Below, piece by piece: positions 7,497 through 15,475 of a stretch of 25,168 nt of DNA. Source of the stretch: B33-G16 sp046498285 (GTDB taxonomy: Bacteria > Desulfobacterota > DSM-4660 > Desulfatiglandales > B25-G16); assembly GCA_046498285.1 (NCBI GenBank), contig JAWOBA010000077.1, positions 1-25,168 on the forward strand, read 5' to 3'. The translations under genes and the position numbers were made by a program. Numbering within the stretch: the stretch's first letter is position 1; every line of letters starts with the position of its first letter. Below the pieces are notes generated by a model. It worked only from the letters and a program-made list of their open reading frames with translations, was not told the DNA's origin and searched no databases.

Positions 7497-8405
7497 TCAG
7501 ACCTCAATATCATAAAGGGTATATTCACCAGATTTACCTTTTAGGCCGGAGTGATACATCTTATGAGTCTTCACCAACCCTTTTACTTTCTCAAAGGCAG
7601 ACTGAGAGATAAGAAGTCTTGTACCAAAATCCTTATTCACATCTTCTATCCGACTTGCTAAATTAACGACATCACCGATAGCAGATATTTTAGTCATCAT
7701 GCCTGTATCAAAACTGCCGACAATAACTTTTCCAAAGTTTATTCCTGCCCTGATTTCAAAAGATCGATTATATATTGGATGGAGATATGCATTGAACCGA
7801 ATCAAAGCCGTGTGCATAGCTCGAACTGCATCAATAGCATCCAAGACTGGATTCTCTCTATCTTCCAGCACCCCGAACAAGGCCAAGATCCCATCACCTG
7901 CTACATCACTGATAATGCCTTTGTGTTGAACAATAATATCGTTCATTGTTTGATAGTATCTATTTAAAGTATGCACGACATCATAGGCAGGCAAGGCCTC
8001 AGCAAACTGGGTGTAGTTTTCGATATCAGTAAAAAGAATTGTAAGATCTTTTTCTTGTCCGAGCTTGGTACCGGACGTGTCTCCGAATTGTTTTAATATG
8101 ATTTTTATATCGAGATCATCAACGACTAAACGTCTGATAGTGATATTACCACGTATTTTTGTTTGACAGGCTAATCGAATGTTTTCCGGGAATCCCAGTC
8201 TCTCAGCTAACTGCTTTTCTTTTGCATTCCTCGGTAGACAATTGCTCAACCCATCTATAATGTAGACCCTGCAGGTGGAACACCGAGCATTACCTCCACA
8301 GACATGGGTGTGATTGATGCCGGCTTTGAGTGTAGCTTCTAATATGGTGCTTTCGGGTGATGCAATAATCTGCTTGTTATCTGTTTGAGAGTATATTTTA
8401 AACAT
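7497..8405 (-). CDS. 2Fe-2S ferredoxin / class III adenylate-guanylate cyclase fusion
   Basis: The N-terminal domain (residues 1-95) is a plant-type 2Fe-2S ferredoxin with cluster ligands Cys36, Cys42, Cys45 and Cys80. The C-terminal domain (about 118-302) is a class III nucleotidyl cyclase: metal-binding Asp127 in LFTDIENYT, Asp171 in VAGDGILALFG, and transition-state residues Asn248 and Arg252 in VVNLASRIE. It would make a cyclic nucleotide under control of the cluster's redox or intactness state; the control is inferred from the fusion. At the two purine-selecting positions, usually Lys and Asp in adenylate cyclases, I read Asp167 and Lys239, so the substrate cannot be assigned. There is no membrane segment, so it is cytoplasmic. 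A strong AGGAGAGGG lies just upstream of ATG 8405. The nearest gene, a tautomerase on the same strand, is 87 bp upstream. Confidence 0.9.
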   Translation of the reverse strand: MFKIYSQTDNKQIIASPESTILEATLKAGINHTHVCGGNARCSTCRVYIIDGLSNCLPRNAKEKQLAERLGFPENIRLACQTKIRGNITIRRLVVDDLDIKIILKQFGDTSGTKLGQEKDLTILFTDIENYTQFAEALPAYDVVHTLNRYYQTMNDIIVQHKGIISDVAGDGILALFGVLEDRENPVLDAIDAVRAMHTALIRFNAYLHPIYNRSFEIRAGINFGKVIVGSFDTGMMTKISAIGDVVNLASRIEDVNKDFGTRLLISQSAFEKVKGLVKTHKMYHSGLKGKSGEYTLYDIEV

Positions 8406-8492
8406 AATGCCCTCTCCTGTTTATCATAAATGCGGGGTGTAGAGTCATACAAAACTGGGGTAGGCAATAATAATAAACATGATAATCTGAGT

Positions 8493-8696
8493 TTATTGAC
8501 CACGCTGCCGTCTCTTTGTTACTATCTCACCATCGATACCCCAATTGTCCATATCAACCTCATCTATGGCCGCAACCGTCGTTGCCGGGTGCTTTCCCAG
8601 AACATCTGCAAGGAGACCGGTTACACCTTTAATGAGTTCAGCCTTTTGGCCTGGTATAACACCTTCATTGGTTACTCTGATATTTCCATGAGGCAT
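8493..8696 (-). CDS. 4-oxalocrotonate tautomerase family protein
   Basis: This is a 67-residue member of the small tautomerase family, in which the proline exposed after removal of the initiator Met acts as the catalytic base. The protein begins MPHGNIRVT and carries the family's GQKAELIKG helix, TTVAAIDEVD strand and NWGIDGE loop, ending in a basic tail. The start is decided by Pro2 and by a GAGGG about seven bases before ATG 8696; a frame running up to 8741 would add 15 residues and bury the proline, so it is rejected. Members isomerise keto-enol acids in aromatic degradation or detoxify reactive enols; the substrate cannot be told here. It lies between a ferredoxin-cyclase and a NiSOD, all on the minus strand. 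Confidence 0.87.
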   Translation of the reverse strand: MPHGNIRVTNEGVIPGQKAELIKGVTGLLADVLGKHPATTVAAIDEVDMDNWGIDGEIVTKRRQRGQ

Positions 8697-8965
8697 GACA
8701 TGTCCCTCTTTTATGTTCATCCAATATCCTTGCCAAGACATGTGAAATGTGGAGCCCCAAGGGAATGCCCCTCGTGCACTTGGGTCCGCAGACTCGCTTT
8801 TCGAACCGTCGGATTCAATGGTATGACATCACGACTACAAAGGCATCTACCCAACGCCAAAACCGTGACTTTCTGTTGTCGGAATAAAATCATTGGCCTC
8901 ATGAGGCACCATTAATGCCAAAACCAGAGGCGTGGGATTGAGCTGTAGGTGATTTTTTATGTTAC
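8697..8965. other. Unassigned gap between tautomerase and NiSOD genes
   Basis: Short frames occur on both strands (for example minus 8717-8902), but none resembles a known protein or has a good ribosome binding site. The stretch at 8756-8840 is richer in G+C than its surroundings and has some self-complementarity, but I could not fold it into a tRNA or other known RNA. Confidence 0.35.
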
Positions 8966-9406
8966 TCATTTCACATAAAGAGCATGGAATTCACTCACAA
9001 GGCGCCGCAGTTTTTCTGGGTATTCCAAATTCGTCGTCTGCTTACATTTCATGCTATAGACGAGTATCTGATGAAGTAATCCAAGTTTCTTTTCATAATG
9101 TTTAGTATCAAACTTGATGCGCTGAGTCATAAAATATTGCGCTACAATCTCTTGAATCTCATCAGCATGACGCTCCTTATTCATAATCCAGCGAACGAGT
9201 TGATTGGCATGATGCTGTTTTTCCTTTTCGATTTTCATGATTTGATCCATAGATTTCTCAATAGTAGCAATATGTTCGTTTATCATATTGATTCGCATCT
9301 CATCATCGTAAATCCCACAGGGTATTTCGCAGTGGGCAGATGCTCTGACCGAAAAAAAACAAAAAGAAAATAAGCCTACGAGAAGAATCAAAAAAAGCTG
9401 TTTCAT
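8966..9406 (-). CDS. sodN: Nickel superoxide dismutase with Sec signal peptide
   Basis: The enzyme dismutates superoxide to hydrogen peroxide and oxygen with a nickel ion held by an N-terminal hook. After a 24-residue hydrophobic signal ending in the signal-peptidase box ASA, the mature chain begins HCEIPCGIYDDEMRI. This matches the NiSOD hook: His1 (amine and imidazole ligand), Cys2, Cys6 and gate residue Tyr9. Position 3 is Glu where the Streptomyces enzyme has Asp. The 122-residue remainder, with its helical charged composition, fits the family's roughly 117-residue four-helix subunit. I chose ATG 9406: the AGGAGG ends directly at the earlier ATG 9412 but is six bases before 9406. In actinobacteria a separate peptidase (SodX) frees His1; here the signal peptide appears to do so, implying an exported enzyme. 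Confidence 0.92.
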   Translation of the reverse strand: MKQLFLILLVGLFSFCFFSVRASAHCEIPCGIYDDEMRINMINEHIATIEKSMDQIMKIEKEKQHHANQLVRWIMNKERHADEIQEIVAQYFMTQRIKFDTKHYEKKLGLLHQILVYSMKCKQTTNLEYPEKLRRLVSEFHALYVK

Positions 9407-9422
9407 AATCATCCTCCTTTTT

Positions 9423-9462
9423 TAGGTGATACCATATATCTAATCTTAACAACATTCACCTA
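9423..9462 (-). promoter_or_regulatory. Inverted repeat just upstream of sodN, possible operator
   Basis: TAGGTGA (9423-9429) and TCACCTA (9456-9462) form a perfect 7-bp inverted repeat with an A+T-rich 26-base centre, right next to the ribosome binding site. It could be an operator (NiSOD genes are nickel-regulated by Fur-family Nur in Streptomyces) or a leader hairpin. Spacing and sequence do not match a box I know. Confidence 0.25.
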
Positions 9463-10194
9463 TTAATGCATTGATCCTGGACATGGTAATGACGTTATCT
9501 GAAATGTTAATGGCCATTGGCCATCATAACTTTTCATTATAGTGCCTAAAAGAAAATGATGCCACCACTTTTGAACATTACCGACAGTTGCAATCTCTAA
9601 TAATACGACCAATCTTTCTTCAGCTATGAATGGTGACCAGATCATGGTGCCTTGGAAGGCATTTTGAGACAGCCTACTGTGTGAACAGGAGTGATGAATG
9701 CTTGATAAACCATGGGATATCGTCTTAACAAACCTATTCCATGACGTGCCCCGGAATATCGAATAGGTAAAAAAGCCATAGTAGCCGGGAACATTCACAA
9801 TAAACTCGGGTTAATCTGGTCGACACACGGGTTGGTCTTTTCAGCAACGTATCCATGGGGGAGTTTTGCCCAATCAGACTATTCATGTTATCTTGAACTC
9901 AGGTAGGATAACGGACACCTTTGGCCCGCACAGTTGACGAGGTCACTGCTTGAATGTTGATAAGAACCTCCTTTTTCAGAATCTGCCTATACGAGATGCG
10001 GAATAAAATCAGTGATCCGGAAAGATCCTAAGATTCAGTTAGAAGGATACAATCTTTTTTTCCCTTGTGAGACATAGTAATAATAAGACACAGTTATTAT
10101 GGAAGGTTTTTTACTAATAGCAGTAGTTGTTAATTGTTAGGGAATTTCTGAAACTAAAAGATATCTAATCAAAACGCAAAAGACGACATCGTAG
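9463..10194. other. Gap with decayed sequence and one repeat module
   Basis: A 111-codon minus-strand frame (9463-9798, GTG start) has an odd Ser/His-rich composition, no convincing ribosome binding site and no similarity I recognise, so it is not called. 9828-9870 is an isolated internal module of the fold-back element. On the minus strand at about 9970 there is an AAGGAGG with no start codon at the right distance, possibly the relic of a lost gene. Confidence 0.4.
9828..9870 (-). repeat. Isolated 43-bp internal module of the fold-back element
   Basis: The reverse complement reads GGCAAAACTCCCCCATGG, then ATACGTTGCTGAAAAGACCA and ACCCG, as in the standard copies at 17845-17880 and 25063-25105. 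No element termini lie nearby. Confidence 0.75.
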
Positions 10195-13100
10195 CTATTT
10201 TAAAGAAGCCAATGCCTCCTTTGCCTGTTTTAGGAATATGCTCATTTCGCAGTGCTCAAAGATCTGAATGGATTTATTGATGCATTCCCTCGCCTGCTCG
10301 GTCCTTCCCTTTGCCTTGTGCAGAAGGCCTAAATCAAGATAAGCTTGAGCTAACATAGGTTTGGCTCCTACCCCTTGAGCAGTGTCAATGACTCTCTGTA
10401 GATGATATACAGCTTTTTCAGGGGCACGAGGAACACTTTTTATCAAAAACGTGATATTTTTAGCGAGAAAGGGAAGCGTTTTCGGACCTTCACCTAAAAC
10501 TGTTTGTAGATAAATAGTGCTGAGGATATGCTCTGTTTCAATATAATACCATATACTCCCATTTCTAAGAAACGCTTCAGATATCTCGTCCAGAATTTGT
10601 ATTCCTTTTATTAATTGGCCTTTGGTAAGCAGGGTGATGCCACGCAGGAAATCAATGAAGGTAGGATCAGCCTGAATTTGTTGCAAGCTCGCGATACTTT
10701 GTTCAAAGTGGTACACTGCTTGGGTTGGATTTGTTCTCAGAGCCGCTTGCCCCAGGAATAGATGAGCAAGCCCGATGAACCACTTCATGTCAGAGCGCTC
10801 AGCAAGTGCGAGGCCTTCTTTAAGAGTTTGAATCGCTTTATCATACTCTCCGGACAGAAAATACCCGAGACCAAGCATAAGTGTATAGCCAACCTCGCCG
10901 AATACAAAGCGTCCCTTCTTATGGGCAGCGACTACTTTGGTGAGAGTTGTAATTCCTTTTTGCAGTTTTCCACCTCGGATCCATGCCATGGCAAGAAAGC
11001 CTTCAGCCCATAGCTTGTCCCCAGGTGTTGGGGCTTTCTGAATCGCCAACTCCCCATATTCGATCGCCTGATCCAGCTCCCCTTTGAAGCAATAAGCTTG
11101 ACAGATAACGCTGGCCGTAAATGAAATCAGGCTGTTGTCAGCATATTCCTCGGCTTTCTTCAGCGCCTTTTCGCCATTTTCTATTGCTCCATCCCAACGG
11201 TTCAGAGAAGTGCATGCCCACGCTGCTGTCTCAAAGGCATACACATAGGAGCGAAGGTTGAACTGCTCCTCTGTGGTTCGAAGAGCCTCTTTTTTCAGGC
11301 TGAAGACCTGCTCAAAGTTTCCCTTACATAAATGGGACCATTGCGACAAAACATATGCTTGCCCGGCATATTCAAAAGCTCCTGAAGCTTCACAGAGTTC
11401 TGTGGCTTTTCCCAAAGTCTCTAAAGCCTGATCATAGGCACCGATCCACCACTGACAGGCGCCCATTGCCACAAAGAATCTTCCCAGCAGCCCTTGATCC
11501 CCCACCTCAACTGCCATGCGCTCATAGCGGGTTAAGAGATCGTAATAGTCAGGAACCTGGAATAATAAGGTGAAAACGATCCACTGGTTTACGAGCATAG
11601 AGATGCGTCGTTTTCGGTTACCATCAGTATCAGGCAGGGTGTCTAAAAGATTCATGGCCTGATCAAAACAGGACTTAGCAGCTTCCATTGCATTGAGCCG
11701 GGCTGCCTTCTGGTTGGCGAGATCGAGATATTCTACTGCCTTCTCTGTATTATCACTGCGCACATAGTGGTAGGCCATGAGTTCATAGTATTCTTCAAGG
11801 CGGTCCGGGTAGAGCTTTTCTATGGCACTACCGATCTTCTCGTGAATCTCCTTTCTCCGTTTCTGAAGGAGGCTCTTGTAGGCAACCTCCTGGGTAAGGG
11901 CATGTTTAAAGATATATTCCAGCTCAGGAAACAGCTGCTTCTCATAAATAAATTCCAGCCCTTGCAGGTTAATCAGCGATGATTTGAGTTCTTCTTGCAT
12001 TCCTGTGATGGTCTGTAAGATTCGATAGGCGAATTCCCGTCCGATCACCGAGGCCACCTGCATGATCTGTTTGAGATGCTCTTCCAGCCGATCAATGCGG
12101 GCTGCAATAATCCCCTGAATGCTCTCCGGCACCGCAATCTTATCTGCTGCTGTGGTTAACACATACTGATCATTTTTCTTCTGGATAGAGCCGTTTTCCA
12201 CCAGGCTGTGGGTGAGTTCTTCGACAAACAGTGGATTCCCGCCGGCACGGGTCAGGGTTAAGTTGCTGAGGTCCGGCACCACGGCTCCCCCTTCGAGAAT
12301 ATTTTGTACCAGGTGGGCACTACTCTTTTGCGAGAGCTGGTCAACGCCTATCTTGCTGTAATACGATTTACTGCCCCATGGATGGGTATACTCAGGTCGA
12401 TACAGGACAATGAGCAGGATGTGGGTGCCGGCCAGCCAATCGATCAGGTAATGAATGAATTCTTCTGAGGTGCTGTCGATCCAGTGAAGGTCATCAATGG
12501 CAACAATCAGGGGCCTTGCTTCACTTTCACAAATAAAGAGATCCCGAAGAGCCTCGAAGGTTTTCAGTTTTCTCGCACCAGGCTCAACCTGGAGATAGGA
12601 GGGATCATCAATGGTGAGGGAGAGGATGTCTTGAAAAGAGGGCAGAGTGGTTTTGAGTCGTTCACCAAAGCTGGCTAGCTTCTCTGCCACCTTCTTTTTG
12701 ATAATATATTCACGATCATCATCGTTAATTCCAAAGTAGTCTTTTAAAATATCGATGAGGGGCAGGTAGGCTATAGAGCCGCCATAGTGCAGGCACTGGC
12801 CTTCGAGGTAGGTATAGTTTTCATCAGAAACTATGTTCTGAAACTCAAGAAGGAGTCTGGATTTTCCGACCCCTGCCTCACCCACGATCCCTACTACCTG
12901 ACCAGCGCCTGCTTTCGCCTTATCAAAGGCATCTGCAAGGGCGGACATGGAATTTTTTCGCCCCACAAACCTGGTCAGGCCCTTGGCAACCGATGCCTCG
13001 AATCGTGTTTCTATCTCACTGGCTTTTATCAGTTCATAGGCTTCAAGTGGCTCTTCTTTGCCCTTCACCTGGATTGTGCCCAGAGAGGTGCAGTCAAAGA

Positions 13101-13827
13101 ACTCCTTCACCAGTTTATAGGTATGGTTTGTCACAAAAATAGTCCCTGGACGTGCAGTAGTTTCCATCCTGGCTGCAAGGTTTGTGGTGTCGCCAATGGC
13201 GGTATAGTCCATTCTCAGATCATCACCGATGGAGCCGACAATGACAGGACCTGAGTTGAGGCCTATGCGCATGATAAAGTCTAAACCGGTATTGTTCTTT
13301 ATTGTGTCTCCATACACTCCCATGGCTCTCTGAATAGCAAGGGCAGAATGGCAGGCCCGTTGGGCATGGTCCTCATGGGCAACAGGGGCACCAAACAGTG
13401 CCATGACGCCATCTCCAGTAAACTGGTTGATGGTGCCTTCATAGCGGTGGATTTCATCCATCAGGATAGTGAAGCACCCATCCATGATCTGGTGGACTTC
13501 CTCAGGGTCTAACTTCTCAGAGAGAGCGGTGTAGTTAGCCACATCCGCAAAGAGGACGGTGACGAGCTTTCGTTCCCCTTCAATGGAGCTTCTGGTGGTG
13601 AGAATTTTATCGGCTAAAAACTTTGGGGTATAGGATTGGGGATGATTATAATCGACCCGGGAGGTTTCTGTGGGTTTTGTTAAATCATGGCCGCACTCGC
13701 CACAAAATTTGAAATGAGGTGGATTTGAAGAGCCGCATTTTGGGCAAATTCTCTCTAATTTAGCCCCACATTTACCGCAAAATTTCATACCTTCCGGGTT
13801 TTCAAACTGACAGTGTGGGCATTTCAT
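10195..13827 (-). CDS. Double zinc ribbon / class III nucleotidyl cyclase / STAND-type ATPase / TPR protein
   Basis: This is a 1210-residue multidomain signalling protein. Residues 1-49 form two zinc ribbons (Cys3/6/17/20 and Cys28/31/42/45). About 85-270 is a class III cyclase with metal-binding Asp95 (LFADVANYT) and Asp139 (GDGVMALFG) and the NLAARME motif carrying the transition-state Asn and Arg. About 285-570 is an ATPase of the AAA_16/STAND type with Walker A GEAGVGKS near 313 and Walker B LIVAIDDLHW near 440. From about 690 to the end are TPR-like helical repeats, which usually bind partner proteins. Gln135 replaces the usual purine-selecting Lys of adenylate cyclases, so cAMP versus cGMP is open. 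No membrane segments are seen. GGGGAG lies four bases before ATG 13827. It stands alone with gaps on both sides. The ligand is unknown. Confidence 0.9.
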   Translation of the reverse strand: MKCPHCQFENPEGMKFCGKCGAKLERICPKCGSSNPPHFKFCGECGHDLTKPTETSRVDYNHPQSYTPKFLADKILTTRSSIEGERKLVTVLFADVANYTALSEKLDPEEVHQIMDGCFTILMDEIHRYEGTINQFTGDGVMALFGAPVAHEDHAQRACHSALAIQRAMGVYGDTIKNNTGLDFIMRIGLNSGPVIVGSIGDDLRMDYTAIGDTTNLAARMETTARPGTIFVTNHTYKLVKEFFDCTSLGTIQVKGKEEPLEAYELIKASEIETRFEASVAKGLTRFVGRKNSMSALADAFDKAKAGAGQVVGIVGEAGVGKSRLLLEFQNIVSDENYTYLEGQCLHYGGSIAYLPLIDILKDYFGINDDDREYIIKKKVAEKLASFGERLKTTLPSFQDILSLTIDDPSYLQVEPGARKLKTFEALRDLFICESEARPLIVAIDDLHWIDSTSEEFIHYLIDWLAGTHILLIVLYRPEYTHPWGSKSYYSKIGVDQLSQKSSAHLVQNILEGGAVVPDLSNLTLTRAGGNPLFVEELTHSLVENGSIQKKNDQYVLTTAADKIAVPESIQGIIAARIDRLEEHLKQIMQVASVIGREFAYRILQTITGMQEELKSSLINLQGLEFIYEKQLFPELEYIFKHALTQEVAYKSLLQKRRKEIHEKIGSAIEKLYPDRLEEYYELMAYHYVRSDNTEKAVEYLDLANQKAARLNAMEAAKSCFDQAMNLLDTLPDTDGNRKRRISMLVNQWIVFTLLFQVPDYYDLLTRYERMAVEVGDQGLLGRFFVAMGACQWWIGAYDQALETLGKATELCEASGAFEYAGQAYVLSQWSHLCKGNFEQVFSLKKEALRTTEEQFNLRSYVYAFETAAWACTSLNRWDGAIENGEKALKKAEEYADNSLISFTASVICQAYCFKGELDQAIEYGELAIQKAPTPGDKLWAEGFLAMAWIRGGKLQKGITTLTKVVAAHKKGRFVFGEVGYTLMLGLGYFLSGEYDKAIQTLKEGLALAERSDMKWFIGLAHLFLGQAALRTNPTQAVYHFEQSIASLQQIQADPTFIDFLRGITLLTKGQLIKGIQILDEISEAFLRNGSIWYYIETEHILSTIYLQTVLGEGPKTLPFLAKNITFLIKSVPRAPEKAVYHLQRVIDTAQGVGAKPMLAQAYLDLGLLHKAKGRTEQARECINKSIQIFEHCEMSIFLKQAKEALASLK

Positions 13828-14570
13828 TTTGCTCCCCTCGAAAGGATTCAGTTTTTAAGGAGACACCCTAAGTCAGGATTATTTTACGATATGCTCAACT
13901 CAGGCAGAATCGCCAATGTATGTGAGATGTGCAATTCACAGTGTAGGGAGTGAAGGTATGATCCTGCCTATATATAGCTGAATCTATTTCACTGTAGGGG
14001 GTTTGAGGAGATTTTGTCAAGTATTTCTTTTTTTTAGGTTTTTCTATTGCTTGTCAAACATATTCGTCGTTTCACTAACTGATAACAGGATTTCTTAGGG
14101 AAACCTCAATATGTTGCATGAGGAAAGGACAAATCAAAAATACAGGCTTCGTGTCAAACAGATCGTACAGCCAGAGAACATTCTATTTAAGGTTCCGTTT
14201 GATAGGTATAAGTTTTTGAGGCTCTAAATCCCTTCTAAGCATAGCACAATGTTTGACTTTTTGGTTCAATATTTGTTACCAGATCTTGTACATATTGTGG
14301 TGAGTCAGTTTGATTCGAATGCTTTCATTAAAGCATTTATACATCACGTATCGTAACGTGTAATAAATACATAGGCGTCTACAAACCAGACGCTGCCAGG
14401 GTAGTAGGCGATAAATGTTCTGTTGATGGAGACCATCGTCACATAGAAATAATATGTATAATCATTCGTAGTAGCGTTCCCACCGACATCTTATAGATTC
14501 TGTCTAAAAACTGAGAATATCCCTGCCTTTTAAGGTGGGGATAGTTACTCAACAATCCCACTAGGTATTG
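13828..14570. other. Long gap with no supported gene
   Basis: This 743-base stretch is A+T-rich, with many stops in all frames. A 38-codon plus-strand frame at 14111-14227 (MLHEERTNQKYRLR...) and a second open stretch reading LVHIVVSQFDSNAFIK at about 14285-14355 look protein-like and could be remnants of one decayed gene, but I cannot assign a family. A weak hairpin at 14519-14542 is listed separately. Confidence 0.4.
14519..14542 (-). terminator. Weak terminator-like hairpin downstream of the YeeE/YedE-like gene
   Basis: ATCCCTGCCTT pairs with AAGGTGGGGAT with two mismatches around a two-base loop. On the minus strand it follows the stop codon by about 30 bases, and TTTTT occurs about eight bases beyond the stem. 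The T-run is too distant for a confident intrinsic terminator. Confidence 0.25.
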
Positions 14571-14819
14571 CTACATTCCCTTTTTCTCTAAGGACATGAG
14601 AAAAAGGATTATTCCCACACAGAATATGGCAATTATGATCCAGTGATAGGGGAATCCCATACCAAAGATAGAGGGAATGGTAATCTTCCCATAGGAACCC
14701 CATGTAAGGATATTTCCCTTAAGGTAGTGATAGACCTCGGCATAGACAGCTGCACCAACCAACATCCCAATGACTCCACCTACATAGGGCGACCATTCCG
14801 GTTTTTTTAACCAGTTCAT
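14571..14819 (-). CDS. Half-length YeeE/YedE-like (DUF395, sulfur-compound transport) membrane protein
   Basis: The 82 residues contain two membrane helices: about 12-29 (YVGGVIGMLVGAAVYAEV) and about 59-76. Between them is a loop reading LTWGSYGKITIPSIFG. This loop and the following helix ending in LEKKG resemble the C-terminal part of YeeE/YedE proteins, which import thiosulfate or other sulfur compounds. Full members are several times longer and have conserved cysteines, and none occurs here. It may be a stand-alone small subunit or the outcome of an internal deletion joining an N-terminus (KPEWSPYV) to the last helices. AGGAGGG eight bases before ATG 14819 is an excellent ribosome binding site, which argues that it is still expressed. 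No partner transporter gene is adjacent. Confidence 0.55.
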   Translation of the reverse strand: MNWLKKPEWSPYVGGVIGMLVGAAVYAEVYHYLKGNILTWGSYGKITIPSIFGMGFPYHWIIIAIFCVGIILFLMSLEKKGM

Positions 14820-15187
14820 TACCTCATCCCTCCTTCCGGTTATAGAGTAAGTTGTGGTTTAAAAATAAAATTGGGCCTGGACCTGGAAGACGTGCTTTTG
14901 ATTAGCCCCATTGAGCCAGCAGCTTGCTTCTCAAATTAGACTTTGATTTTAAACGGCTGAGTAGACTTTCAACTACGTGTCAGATGAATATCCTCACACT
15001 ACCCAATTTTATGACAACATCCAAACACAATACGAAAGTTTTTGGCTTCACATGTGTTTAGGTGGATGGCAGTATACAGAACATTTCTCCCTTCATGCCT
15101 CTTCCCGTATCTTGTGAGACCTTTGAAAAACCCGGCGATTTTCACCATCCCCAAAAAGACGATGGACTTTTTTGAAGTGACTGGTGG

Positions 15188-15252
15188 CTTCCGGCTCGAC
15201 TCCGTCCTGGAGGGGCCTCCGTCCCGGAAGGTAGAGCCTCCCGCTCGGAGAG
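15188..15252 (+). repeat. 65-bp G+C-rich cassette, site a
   Basis: Inserted between GACTGGTGG and AAGGGTGCTG, which are directly adjacent in the copies at 17693 and 24917. It is built from degenerate units of about 16 bases of the form CTCCGtCCtGGAgGG. Confidence 0.8.
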
Positions 15253-15325
15253 AAGGGTGCTGTCTTTTCGTAACGTATCAATGGGGAAACCCGCAGGCCC
15301 CGATTTATCGGGGCAATGCGGAGGG

Positions 15326-15357
15326 CTTCCGGCTCGGAGAGCCTCCCGCTCGGAGAG
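15326..15357 (+). repeat. 32-bp shortened G+C-rich cassette, site b
   Basis: It carries the start (CTTCCGGCTCG) and the end (GAGCCTCCCGCTCGGAGAG) of the 65-bp cassette with the middle deleted. It interrupts the GCGGAGGGGGC module of the standard element. Confidence 0.75.
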
Positions 15358-15410
15358 GGCAAAACTCCCCCATGGATACGTTGCTGAAAAGACCAGCCCG
15401 GGAGCCTCGG

Positions 15411-15475
15411 CCTCCGGCCCGACTCCGTCCTGGAGGGGACTCCGCCCCGGAAGGGAGGGCCTACGCCCCGGAGGG
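15411..15475 (+). repeat. 65-bp G+C-rich cassette, site c
   Basis: Same length and orientation as the cassette at site a, with about 11 differences in 65. It lies between GGGAGCCTCGG and AACTGAAAAAAAG, which are adjacent in the standard copies. Confidence 0.8.

Noticed and set aside
8756..8840. Possible structured RNA between tautomerase and sodN
   Set aside because: I could not form a tRNA cloverleaf or recognise any known RNA consensus; self-complementarity is modest.
8430..8915. 161-codon plus-strand frame
   Set aside because: It lies antisense to the tautomerase gene and has a low-quality composition; the minus-strand gene has clear family motifs and a ribosome binding site.
9463..9798. 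111-codon minus-strand frame upstream of sodN
   Set aside because: Odd Ser/His-rich composition, GTG start without a good ribosome binding site, and no recognisable motif. Kept only as a note in the gap entry.
15188..15475. CRISPR-like spaced repeats
   Set aside because: The G+C-rich repeats are few, unevenly spaced and separated by known element modules, with no unique spacers and no cas genes.
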